A stretch of DNA of 8,569 nucleotides, from the NCBI GenBank assembly GCA_017437925.1, contig JAFRWQ010000224.1, positions 1-8,569 of the forward strand, given 5' to 3'. A model generated the notes under the pieces. That model saw nothing but the letters and a program-made list of their open reading frames with translations. It was not told where the DNA came from and did not search any database. Made by a program: the position numbers and the translations under genes. Below are positions 1 through 5,683 of this stretch, in pieces (position 1 is the stretch's first letter; the number at the start of each line of letters is the position of its first letter). This stretch comes from Bacillota bacterium. GTDB lineage: Bacteria; Bacillota_A; Clostridia; Peptostreptococcales; Anaerovoracaceae.

Positions 1-26
1 CTCGAATATTTAGGTCTGGGGGGCAT
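1..26 (-). CDS. Start of a putative TetR/AcrR-family regulator (runs off left edge)
   Basis: Only eight full codons are visible, reading MPPRPKYS from an ATG at 26-24. Upstream on the minus strand, AAGGAG (complement of 34-39) lies 7 nt from the ATG, an excellent ribosome binding site, so a real start is likely. Many TetR-family transcriptional repressors begin with a short basic stretch of this kind (M-P-P-[RK]-P-K-[FY]-[ST]) before the first helix of the DNA-binding domain; that is a family resemblance from memory, not proof. A perfect palindrome at 121-132 and a possible promoter at 139-167 fit an autoregulated repressor. With so little sequence, another protein with a basic N-terminus remains possible. 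Confidence 0.45.
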
Positions 27-120
27 TGCTGATCTCCTTGATATTTACTGTTCATCTCAATGGACACGCCCCGGAGCCCGGCCAATTCAGGCAGCAGGCC
101 CCGGTGCGTTCTCAACACAA

Positions 121-132
121 TGTTATATAACA
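121..132. promoter_or_regulatory. Perfect 12-bp palindrome, candidate operator
   Basis: TGTTATATAACA is a perfect inverted repeat, flanked by a weaker CAA/TTG pair that is off register by one base. It lies about 95 bp upstream of the left-edge gene and a few bases downstream of a possible -10 hexamer for that gene, where a repressor would block initiation. TetR-type regulators usually bind palindromes near their own promoter; the assignment is inference. The 11-mer GTTATATAACA recurs at 6972-6982. Confidence 0.3.
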
Positions 133-138
133 CTTGAT

Positions 139-167
139 ATTAAATCACATGCGCATTGAAAACGCAA
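139..167 (-). promoter_or_regulatory. Possible promoter for the left-edge gene
   Basis: On the minus strand, TTGCGT (complement of 162-167) and TTTAAT (complement of 139-144) are separated by 17 bp. The -10 matches the sigma-70/SigA consensus at five of six positions, the -35 at only three (TTG). It would give a leader of about 105 nt before the ATG at 26. The region is AT-rich, so chance matches are easy and the call is tentative. Confidence 0.25.
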
Positions 168-314
168 GGGGCTTGGGGAAAGTACGGAATTTGTTCTCCG
201 AAGTTTTTTACAAATAAATTACCTGTCCCGCCGCCGTGATCGACCATATCCTTCAGATATGTATAACCGTAATATTCATATAACCCGGGAAACCCGCCGG
301 GGATACCGCTCCTG

Positions 315-341
315 CCGGATCCGTTCTTTTTCGGATACCGG
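315..341 (-). terminator. Hairpin just after the zinc-ribbon gene, possible weak terminator
   Basis: CCGGATCCG (315-323) pairs with CGGATACCGG (332-341) with one bulged base and an 8-nt loop. It begins 1-2 nt past the TGA of the minus-strand gene ending at 343, where an operon terminator would sit. In the minus direction no T-run follows the stem, so it is not a canonical intrinsic terminator; it could instead protect the 3' end or act with Rho. Confidence 0.3.
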
Positions 342-342
342 T

Positions 343-585
343 TCAGCGCCGGTTCAAATCCGATCCCTCATCCGAGTAATCGATGATCACCTTCATACAG
401 GTCCTGCACAGGAATGCCTTTACGGCTGAGCCTTTCATAAGCGACAGTTCAGAAAGAACTATTGAGCCCTCATGGAATTGAGCCCGCCCGGCAAGAGGGC
501 GCTTGACTCCCTTTTTCCAGGAGATCTCCTGGGGACTTTGGATAATACCTTCTTCCATCTCATTGCTGCAATACGGACACTTCAT
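343..585 (-). CDS. Small zinc-ribbon protein, DUF6487-like
   Basis: An 80-residue protein with a CPYC pair near the N-terminus (Cys3, Cys6) and a second pair, CRTC (Cys60, Cys63), followed by KVIIDYSDE. The two CxxC knuckles should bind one zinc ion. The layout, including an EEGIIQS-like stretch after the first pair and IIDYS after the second, is what I recall for the DUF6487 family of small cytoplasmic proteins, whose function is unknown; no enzymatic role is suggested. The start is the ATG at 585-583 with AGGAG 9 nt upstream; an ATG five bases earlier is out of frame. It begins 24 nt after the pyrophosphatase-like gene stops, so the two are probably co-transcribed. Base composition is more AT-rich than the genes to the right. 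Confidence 0.75.
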   Translation of the reverse strand: MKCPYCSNEMEEGIIQSPQEISWKKGVKRPLAGRAQFHEGSIVLSELSLMKGSAVKAFLCRTCMKVIIDYSDEGSDLNRR

Positions 586-609
586 TTCATATTTCTCCTA
601 AATCGGTAT

Positions 610-957
610 CTATCGGCGTATCAAAACGCCTTTCATATACTCCGTTTCATTATGCGTTTTATACACTTCTGTCTTTTCCTCTTCTGTACAGCCGATCAGT
701 ATCTTGATCTCGGAGTCCCTCTTCATCAGATCGACGATGCACATGATGGCGTCGACTGTTTTCTCGCCGCTTCCGACCCATACGTCGATCCCGGTTCCAT
801 CCATAGAGGAAGTATCTCTCAGGTAACCGTAGTCGACCCGGTATATGAGATCGGGAAACCTTGGATGGGCAGATCCTTTGGGTCTGTCGATCACGATCTC
901 AGATGTGCTCACCAGCTTATCCAATGCATTCCAAAATTCCTCGTTACGATCATTCAT
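610..957 (-). CDS. Short inorganic-pyrophosphatase-like protein
   Basis: A 115-residue protein starting MNDRNEEFWNALDKLV. The ATG at 957-955 is chosen because GGAGG lies just upstream; an in-frame ATG at 1002 would add 15 basic residues and has no such site. The middle resembles soluble family I pyrophosphatases, which hydrolyse PPi to phosphate: a VDYGYL stretch, then SSMDGTGIDVW, aligning with the family's YGY and DGDPxD metal-binding signature, then LMKRDSEIKIL near the region of a further metal ligand. It is much shorter than the usual 170-180 residues. In the DGDPxD signature the second Asp is replaced by Thr and the Pro by Gly, so a full magnesium site is doubtful. I recall similar 115-120 residue proteins in Clostridia, annotated as pyrophosphatases, so this may be a distinct subfamily with another substrate. 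It precedes the zinc-ribbon gene in a likely operon. Confidence 0.75.
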   Translation of the reverse strand: MNDRNEEFWNALDKLVSTSEIVIDRPKGSAHPRFPDLIYRVDYGYLRDTSSMDGTGIDVWVGSGEKTVDAIMCIVDLMKRDSEIKILIGCTEEEKTEVYKTHNETEYMKGVLIRR

Positions 958-1038
958 CTTTACCCTCCGCCTGACTCCGATCTGTCGGGACCAAATCTTC
1001 AAATACGGGCACAGTACAGCACATGATCACGGCCAAGA

Positions 1039-1084
1039 CACCGACCGGGCCTTTGCATTGCGCCGGCCCGGCCTTCTTTCGGTG
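1039..1084 (-). terminator. Inverted repeat between hflC and the pyrophosphatase-like gene
   Basis: CACCGACCGGGCC (1039-1051) can pair with GGCCCGG (1065-1071) and, past a 7-nt bulge, TCGGTG (1079-1084), giving a GC-rich interrupted stem. It lies 21 bp downstream of the hflC stop codon, where a terminator for the hflKC operon is expected. No clear T-run follows in the minus direction, so strength as an intrinsic terminator is uncertain, and some transcription may continue into the two small genes. Confidence 0.35.
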
Positions 1085-1104
1085 ATGTTAAGTTTCCGCG
1101 TCCC

Positions 1105-1980
1105 CTATTCCCCGTAGAATATCTCGGTGAGGGGGCTGTCTCCGCCCAGTATCAGCATGTTGCTGTCGTTGGAGAGGCTCTTCTTCGCCGCGTCCAGGCT
1201 CCTTACGAAGCTGTAGAAATCAGCCTTGTCGGGGTCGGAGTAGGCGTCGGAGAGTATCCTCATGTATTCGGCTTCGCCCTCCGCCATGAGGGCTTCGGCC
1301 TTGGCCTTGGCCTGGCTCACGATTATCTGGGTCTCGCGGTCGGTGGCGCTCCTGATCTTCTGGGCTTCGCTCTCGCCCTCGGCGGTGTAGCCGGCGGCGA
1401 TGTTCTGCCTCTCAGAGATCATGCGCTGGTAGACCGCTGCCGTGTTGTCGTCGGGCAGGTCAAGGTGCTTGGTCTCGACCGCTATGAGTTGGATCCCGTA
1501 GGGGGTCAGGCTGTCCACAACGGCGGCGGTGATGTCGCTGGCCAGCTGGCCGTTTCTGCCGCTTATGACCTCGGCCTGGCTCCTGGAGGAGATCACGTTC
1601 TTCATCGCGTTGTAGGTGAGGTTCTCGATGCGGGCCTCGGCGTTGGATACCGACCCGTTGAGGGTCTGGATGAAGAGCTGGGGATCGTCGATGCGCCAGA
1701 GGGCGAAGCTGTCGGCGGTCATAGTCTTCTTATCCCTGGTTATAACGTCGGAGGCGGGCAGGTCGTATATGAGAAGGGTCTTGGGAAGGCTGTCCTCGGT
1801 CTGCAGGAAGGGTATCCTGAAGGAGAGTCCGGCCTCGCTCCTGATGGCGATCACTCTGCCGAACTGGCGTATCACCTTGTACTCGTTGGGCATGGTGACG
1901 ACCAGGCAGGAACTCACTATGATCAGCGCCAGGACCAGTATGACCAGCGCTGTTATTCCTTTTCTTCCGCTCTTAGTCAT
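1105..1980 (-). CDS. hflC: HflC, SPFH-domain membrane protein, partner of HflK
   Basis: A 291-residue protein with one N-terminal membrane segment (about residues 9-28), an SPFH/band-7 domain (about 30-190) and a charged, Ala/Glu-rich helical region (about 185-245). The ISERQNIAAGYTAEGESEA stretch followed by QKIRSATDRE is typical of HflC. In characterised bacteria HflC and HflK form a large membrane-bound cage around the AAA+ protease FtsH and modulate its turnover of membrane proteins; FtsH is not in this window. The start ATG (1980-1978) has AGGAGG 8 nt upstream and lies 15 nt after the hflK stop, so the two genes are translated from one message. The N-terminus contains VSSC at residues 22-25, which loosely resembles a lipobox, but the hydrophobic stretch continues past it, so an uncleaved anchor is more likely. 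Confidence 0.92.
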   Translation of the reverse strand: MTKSGRKGITALVILVLALIIVSSCLVVTMPNEYKVIRQFGRVIAIRSEAGLSFRIPFLQTEDSLPKTLLIYDLPASDVITRDKKTMTADSFALWRIDDPQLFIQTLNGSVSNAEARIENLTYNAMKNVISSRSQAEVISGRNGQLASDITAAVVDSLTPYGIQLIAVETKHLDLPDDNTAAVYQRMISERQNIAAGYTAEGESEAQKIRSATDRETQIIVSQAKAKAEALMAEGEAEYMRILSDAYSDPDKADFYSFVRSLDAAKKSLSNDSNMLILGGDSPLTEIFYGE

Positions 1981-1995
1981 TTTCCTGTCCTCCTT

Positions 1996-3003
1996 TTACT
2001 GCTCCGCGGAGGGGGCCGCAGCCGGTTCCTCCGCAGCGGTCTCGCCCAGATCCAAAAGCTTCAGGGTCTGGGACCCGCCGCTGTCTATTATGACCTTCAT
2101 GCCCGGCAGCAGCTCCTCCATGGTCTCGTAGTACATGCGCTGCCTGGTGATCAGGGGGAAGCGGCTGTACTCTTCGTACATGGAATTGAAGCGGGCCACC
2201 TGACCGTTGGCCTCGTTGATGCGGGCCTCCTTCTCGGCCTGGGCCTGCTGCAGGAGCTTGTCCGCCTGGGCCTGGGCCGCGGGCAGCTGCTGGCTCTTGT
2301 ACTTGTTGGCGTTGTTGATGGCGGTCTCGGCGCCCTGCTTGGCGTTCTCTACCTCCTTGAAGGCCGCTATGACCTGGTCGGTGGGGGGCTCGGCGTCCTG
2401 CACGGTCACGTTGACGATCTGAAGGCCTATGTCCTCCCTCACCAGCCTGTCGCCCAGCTTCTCCTTGATCTCGGACTGGATCTGGTTCTTCCCGGTGGTG
2501 ATCACGTCGTCGACGGTGTAAACGCCGACGGTGTCGCGTATGTAGCTCAGGGCCAGGGTCTTGAGCACCTCGGAGGGCTGCCTGCTGTTGTAGAGGTAGG
2601 CTATGGGGTCGGTCACCCTGTACTCCAGGTAGAAGTCCACGTTGACGAAGTTGAAGTCCGAGGTGATCATCAGGCTCTCATCGTAGATGAACTCGTCGTA
2701 GACCGCGTTGTAGCCTATGGGAAGGCCGTGTATGGTCATGTCGACCTTCTTCACCTTCTGTATGATGGGGAGCTTGAAGTGAAGGCCGCTGGTAGTTACC
2801 GCCCTGGGAATGCCGAAGGTGGTGACCACAGCGTTCTCCTGCTCTCCTATGGTGTAGAAGCAGTCCCCGGCCATCGAGAGGGCGAAGACGGCGATCGCTA
2901 TGACCGCTATCCACCTGCCCAGATGGAGGGGCTTTTTCGGGGTCCTCCCCTCGTAGACGGTGCCCTCCGCAAAGGGGTTCCTGTCGTTCTTTCTGAATAT
3001 CAT
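1996..3003 (-). CDS. hflK: HflK, SPFH-domain membrane protein, partner of HflC
   Basis: A 335-residue protein with a short cytoplasmic N-terminus, one membrane segment (about residues 30-49), an SPFH/band-7 domain (about 50-220) and a coiled-coil-prone, Ala/Gln-rich region (about 215-280), then a low-complexity Ala/Glu/Pro tail. The motif VQDAEPPTDQVIAAFKEVEN matches the HflK pattern at the end of the SPFH domain (a Pro-Pro followed by AAF and a helix). The start is taken as the ATG at 3003-3001, 8 nt after AAGGAGG; a GTG at 3012 overlaps that ribosome binding site and is unlikely. It is the first gene of the hflK-hflC operon, with a plausible promoter at 3054-3082, and is divergent from the surface esterase gene. 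Role: membrane scaffold around FtsH in protein quality control, known for the family. Confidence 0.92.
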   Translation of the reverse strand: MIFRKNDRNPFAEGTVYEGRTPKKPLHLGRWIAVIAIAVFALSMAGDCFYTIGEQENAVVTTFGIPRAVTTSGLHFKLPIIQKVKKVDMTIHGLPIGYNAVYDEFIYDESLMITSDFNFVNVDFYLEYRVTDPIAYLYNSRQPSEVLKTLALSYIRDTVGVYTVDDVITTGKNQIQSEIKEKLGDRLVREDIGLQIVNVTVQDAEPPTDQVIAAFKEVENAKQGAETAINNANKYKSQQLPAAQAQADKLLQQAQAEKEARINEANGQVARFNSMYEEYSRFPLITRQRMYYETMEELLPGMKVIIDSGGSQTLKLLDLGETAAEEPAAAPSAEQ

Positions 3004-3053
3004 AAAACGCACCTCCTTTTTTAACTTGCGCTGCGTCGTTTTCCGTCGTGGAT

Positions 3054-3082
3054 ATTATCGCACAACGAAGGGCCCGTATAAA
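3054..3082 (-). promoter_or_regulatory. Candidate promoter of the hflK-hflC operon
   Basis: On the minus strand TTTATA (complement of 3077-3082) and GATAAT (complement of 3054-3059) are separated by 17 bp, matching the sigma-70/SigA consensus at four and five of six positions. The transcript would begin about 45 nt before the hflK start codon. Confidence 0.5.
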
Positions 3083-3122
3083 GGGAAAACGGGGCAAAAT
3101 AAGGGGTCTTAATTCGCCTCCG

Positions 3123-3134
3123 GCGCTTAAGCGC
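3123..3134. promoter_or_regulatory. 12-bp palindrome between divergent promoters
   Basis: GCGCTTAAGCGC is a perfect inverted repeat lying 2 bp upstream of the -35 hexamer of the esterase promoter and about 40 bp upstream of the -35 of the hflK promoter. The position suits a regulator acting on one or both genes. No known operator is recognised; the role is inferred from symmetry and place only. Confidence 0.3.
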
Positions 3135-3136
3135 GA

Positions 3137-3165
3137 TTGATATGGGGCCTTTTGTATGATATATT
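3137..3165 (+). promoter_or_regulatory. Candidate promoter of the surface esterase gene
   Basis: TTGATA (3137-3142) and TATATT (3160-3165) are separated by exactly 17 bp, each matching the sigma-70/SigA consensus at five of six positions. The leader would be about 85-90 nt. The leader contains a short hairpin (GCGGA at 3213-3217 with TCCGC at 3225-3229), but I recognise no riboswitch in it. Confidence 0.6.
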
Positions 3166-3259
3166 GTAGTTATTCTCGGGATCCGCGAAACCACGTATCC
3201 CAGTCTTTGGGGCGGATGGACCGTCCGCAAAGCTTCACATAAACGCAAGGAGGTGCGAA

Positions 3260-4456
3260 ATGGACAAAAGACACAGTTTGACGAGAAAGATCCTGGCCCT
3301 GGGTCTTCTCCCCTTAAGCGGCATAGCCGCCTTCGCGGCCGAGGCTTCGATCTCGCAGGAGGGAGAGCTGAGCGCCGTTACCTTTAAAGAGCTGGACAAA
3401 AAGCTTGTTACAGAGCTCACGACCAAAGAGCTGGAGACCGAGCTCATGAATCTCGAGATCAGCGAGCGCAGGCTGAGACCCGCGGCATCCGGCCTTCTCA
3501 TCCTCGGCTCCTACAGCAACGGGGTCAAGATCAAGGAGAACACCGATTATCCCGGCGTGGACGTGCCCTACCAGGCGACCTTTACCCTGCTCGACGAAGA
3601 AGCCACGAAGGTCACCCTCTCGTGCAGCATGAACTACTACACCAAAAAGGACGGTATGGACTACAATGACGGCAATACCGGCGGCATTCAGGTCAAGTCC
3701 ATTTACAATTACAAGAAGGGAATGTTCCAGACCGGCTACGCCGCGGTAGGCGACGCTTACAATTACGAGATGACCAAGGTAAAGGACGGGGTCTGGCAGA
3801 TCACCATGCCCCTCCACAGCGGAGTATACTACTACGGATACAACGTGACAAAGGGAGGCGAAGAAAAAAAGATCCTCGATCCCGCCAATCCCCCCCTGAC
3901 CAATATCGACAACGATCACGACTGCGGATGGAGCATCCTCGTGGTGGGAGAGCCCGGGACCACGATATCCGGCCAGGAATACACCCTGGACGCCGATGAG
4001 TCCGGCCAGATCTTCTTCGACACCTATAAGGCTGTCGACGACACATACCAGCCCCTGGGCATATACCTGCCGCCCGGCTACAGCAGCTCCAGGAAGTATC
4101 CGACCATCTACCTCTCCCACGGAGGCGGAGGCAGTGAGGTCGACTGGCTGGATATAGGAAGAGCGGGAGCCATCTTCGACAACCTGATCGCGGACGGCGA
4201 AGTCGAGCCCACCATAGTCGTCACCATGGACAACACTTACTGGGGCTGGAACTACGATAAGATACGCACCAACCTGCTGAACTATATCATCCCCTATATC
4301 GAGGACGAGTACGGCGCCGATCCCGACCCCGAAAGAAGGGCCTTCGCGGGTCTTTCCATGGGCGGCCTCCTCACATCCAACATAATCGTGAACTGCCCCG
4401 AGGAATTCGGTTATTACGGCGTCTTCTCCGCCACCAACATGGGGGGGCATGTCTGA
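3260..4456 (+). CDS. Secreted esterase, N-terminal part of a frameshifted gene
   Basis: The first frame gives 398 residues. Residues 1-27 form a signal peptide with a basic start, hydrophobic core and AFA-A cleavage site, so the protein is exported. Residues about 85-230 resemble a beta-sandwich domain of the CBM48/E-set kind often found before esterases (substrate phrase GVYYYGYNV). Residues about 245 onward match the esterase D/feruloyl-esterase alpha/beta-hydrolase family: LGIYLPPGYSS, the SHGGGGSE oxyanion region, and GLSMGG with nucleophile Ser366. Such enzymes release feruloyl or acetyl groups from plant polysaccharides; the exact substrate is unknown. The start ATG has AGGAGG upstream. 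The frame ends at TGA 4454-4456, soon after a run of seven G, before the catalytic acid and histidine, so this piece alone should be inactive. The missing part follows in the +1 frame and overlaps by 8 nt. Confidence 0.85.
   Translation: MDKRHSLTRKILALGLLPLSGIAAFAAEASISQEGELSAVTFKELDKKLVTELTTKELETELMNLEISERRLRPAASGLLILGSYSNGVKIKENTDYPGVDVPYQATFTLLDEEATKVTLSCSMNYYTKKDGMDYNDGNTGGIQVKSIYNYKKGMFQTGYAAVGDAYNYEMTKVKDGVWQITMPLHSGVYYYGYNVTKGGEEKKILDPANPPLTNIDNDHDCGWSILVVGEPGTTISGQEYTLDADESGQIFFDTYKAVDDTYQPLGIYLPPGYSSSRKYPTIYLSHGGGGSEVDWLDIGRAGAIFDNLIADGEVEPTIVVTMDNTYWGWNYDKIRTNLLNYIIPYIEDEYGADPDPERRAFAGLSMGGLLTSNIIVNCPEEFGYYGVFSATNMGGHV
4441..4447 (+). other. Seven-G run where the esterase reading frame breaks
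   Basis: The first frame reads Met394-Gly-Gly-His-Val-stop across this run. Removing one G gives Met-Gly-Gly-Met-Ser-Glu-Glu and continues without a stop to 5441. The required change is +1; a -1 ribosomal shift would not enter the second frame. A homopolymer of this length is prone to assembly error, replication slippage and polymerase slippage. Confidence 0.85.
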
Positions 4457-5441
4457 AGAGGCAATGGACGATCTGAAGGAAGCTGATCCCTTCATCATGA
4501 TGGGCTACGGCATCATGGACTTCGGCAAGGGCGGCTATCCCAGCGCTGCAAACCTCTTCAATGAAAACGGCTTCGACAATTATTACAACATCGAGGTCGG
4601 CGGAGCCCACGACTGGGGCGTATGGCGCGAGCTGCTCAGCATCTTCGCCAAAGACTACCTGTGGGTAAGAGAGCTTGAAAGGCTCGTCATCGACAAGGCC
4701 CCGGCCAAGACCGTCTACAAAGAGGGCGAGACCTTCGATCCCGCCGGGATGGAGGTCACCGCCGTATACGCCGACGGTTCCACCGCCGACGTTACCGACA
4801 AGGCCAAATTCGCCCCCGACGGGAAGCTTGAGCTCGACGACAAGAGGGTCAACGTCTTCTACACCGAGGAAAAGATCACCGTTGCCTCCTACGTCAATAT
4901 CACCGTGGAGAAGCCCGCGGCCCATCCCTTCATAGACGTTCCCGCCGGATCCTACTTCGAGGACGCCGTGACCTGGGCCTACAACGCCAAGCCCCAGATC
5001 ACCGACGGCAACGGCAAAGACCTCTTCATGCCCTACCAGTACTGCACCAGAGGCCAGGTCGTGACCTTCCTGTGGAGGACCATGGGATGCCCCGAGCCCA
5101 AGACCAAGGTCAACCCCTTCGACGACGTCACCAAGGACGACTACTTCTATAAGCCGGTGCTCTGGGCGGTCGAAAAAGGCATCACCGACGGGACCACCGA
5201 AACCACCTTCAGCCCCTACAACCAGTGCAGAAACAGCCACATCCTGACCTTCATCTGGAGGACCCTGGGAAGACCCGGCGATACAGGAGCCGAGAAGACC
5301 ACCGAATGGTGGGCCGACGCCGAAAAGTGGGCAAAGAAGGAAGGACTCCTGGCGGAGACCTACACCGACTGGTTCGACGTCAAGGACCTCTGCCCCCGCT
5401 GCAACGTGGTGACCTTCCTCTACAGAGCCCTGGTCAAGTAA
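4449..5441 (+). CDS. Esterase C-terminal part with Ig-like and three SLH repeats (downstream of frameshift)
   Basis: The second frame encodes 330 residues from an ATG at 4449, but there is no properly spaced ribosome binding site, so independent translation is unlikely; it is best read as the rest of the preceding gene (726 residues when joined). Residues 1-75 complete the esterase fold: GYGIMDF contains the likely acid (Asp24, Asp420 joined) and GGAHDWGVWRELL the catalytic His54 (His450 joined). Residues about 77-154 resemble a bacterial Ig-like domain (VYKEGETFDPAGMEVTAVY, family group 3). Residues about 160-214, 222-275 and 284-330 are three SLH repeats that would bind cell-wall polymer and hold the enzyme on the surface. 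The binding motif is near canonical only in the first (CTRGQ); the others read CRNSH and CPRCN. A strong terminator follows. Confidence 0.85.
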   Translation: MSEEAMDDLKEADPFIMMGYGIMDFGKGGYPSAANLFNENGFDNYYNIEVGGAHDWGVWRELLSIFAKDYLWVRELERLVIDKAPAKTVYKEGETFDPAGMEVTAVYADGSTADVTDKAKFAPDGKLELDDKRVNVFYTEEKITVASYVNITVEKPAAHPFIDVPAGSYFEDAVTWAYNAKPQITDGNGKDLFMPYQYCTRGQVVTFLWRTMGCPEPKTKVNPFDDVTKDDYFYKPVLWAVEKGITDGTTETTFSPYNQCRNSHILTFIWRTLGRPGDTGAEKTTEWWADAEKWAKKEGLLAETYTDWFDVKDLCPRCNVVTFLYRALVK

Positions 5442-5567
5442 GGGGAAGGCTATAGGCTTTGAGACCTTGAAATTGAAGGCTTGAAGGCGATCGGGCCTAT
5501 GACCCGGCCGCGAAAGGCTTTCAGGTCTGAAAGAAAAATGCTTCATCCCCTGGCAAACTGAATAGCT

Positions 5568-5598
5568 CAGCCCGTCCGAAAGGACGGGCTGTTGTTTT
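5568..5598 (+). terminator. Intrinsic terminator after the esterase gene
   Basis: A perfect 10-bp stem, CAGCCCGTCC (5568-5577) with GGACGGGCTG (5582-5591), closed by a stable GAAA tetraloop and followed by TTGTTTT. It lies about 125 bp after the esterase stop codon and isolates that gene from the aminotransferase. Confidence 0.9.
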
Positions 5599-5603
5599 GC
5601 CTA

Positions 5604-5616
5604 AAGGACCGTCCTT
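5604..5616. promoter_or_regulatory. Short palindrome upstream of the aminotransferase gene
   Basis: AAGGAC and GTCCTT flank a single C, forming a 13-bp near-perfect palindrome about 70 bp before the aminotransferase start and just upstream of the possible -35. It could be an operator, or only a byproduct of the nearby terminator, whose right arm contains a similar GGAC motif. Confidence 0.2.
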
Positions 5617-5621
5617 CCCCC

Positions 5622-5650
5622 TGTACCGCGGGGCCGTTTAGGTGTAGAAT
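5622..5650 (+). promoter_or_regulatory. Possible promoter of the aminotransferase gene
   Basis: TAGAAT (5645-5650) matches the SigA -10 consensus at five of six positions. The -35 at 17 bp, TGTACC (5622-5627), matches at only three. A promoter is expected here because a strong terminator lies immediately upstream; the precise location is uncertain. Confidence 0.35.
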
Positions 5651-5683
5651 GGTAAAAACCCTGAAATAACGAAAGGAAACGCC

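Larger units (their letters stand above)
27..342. other. Intergenic stretch, 316 bp, no convincing gene
   Basis: It holds the ribosome binding site (34-39), candidate promoter and palindrome for the left-edge gene, plus a hairpin next to the end of the zinc-ribbon gene. It is more AT-rich than the rest of the window. A 75-codon minus-strand frame (140-367) is open but has no good start or ribosome binding site and may be a gene remnant. A plus-strand frame open from base 1 to the TGA at 157-159 encodes nothing recognisable. No tRNA, CRISPR or insertion-sequence signal was seen. Confidence 0.5.

Noticed and set aside
1174..1182. Other long plus-strand frames over clpB and hflC 3' ends read as small genes
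   Set aside because: All overlap conserved coding sequence in antisense and have no recognisable domain or upstream ribosome binding site.
1465..3024. A 519-codon open frame on the plus strand opposite hflC and hflK
   Set aside because: It is antisense to two clearly recognisable SPFH genes, is dominated by Gly, Val, Leu, Asp and His as expected from reading GC-biased codons backwards, and has no recognisable domain.
3181..3245. Possible c-di-GMP-type riboswitch in the esterase leader, suggested by CGCGAAACC and CCGCAAAGC
   Set aside because: The spacing and stems between these elements do not match the GEMM consensus as I know it; only a short hairpin is supported.
4441..4456. Programmed -1 ribosomal frameshift on the G run
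   Set aside because: A -1 shift enters the wrong frame; the second half requires +1, so a standard -1 slippery mechanism does not explain it.
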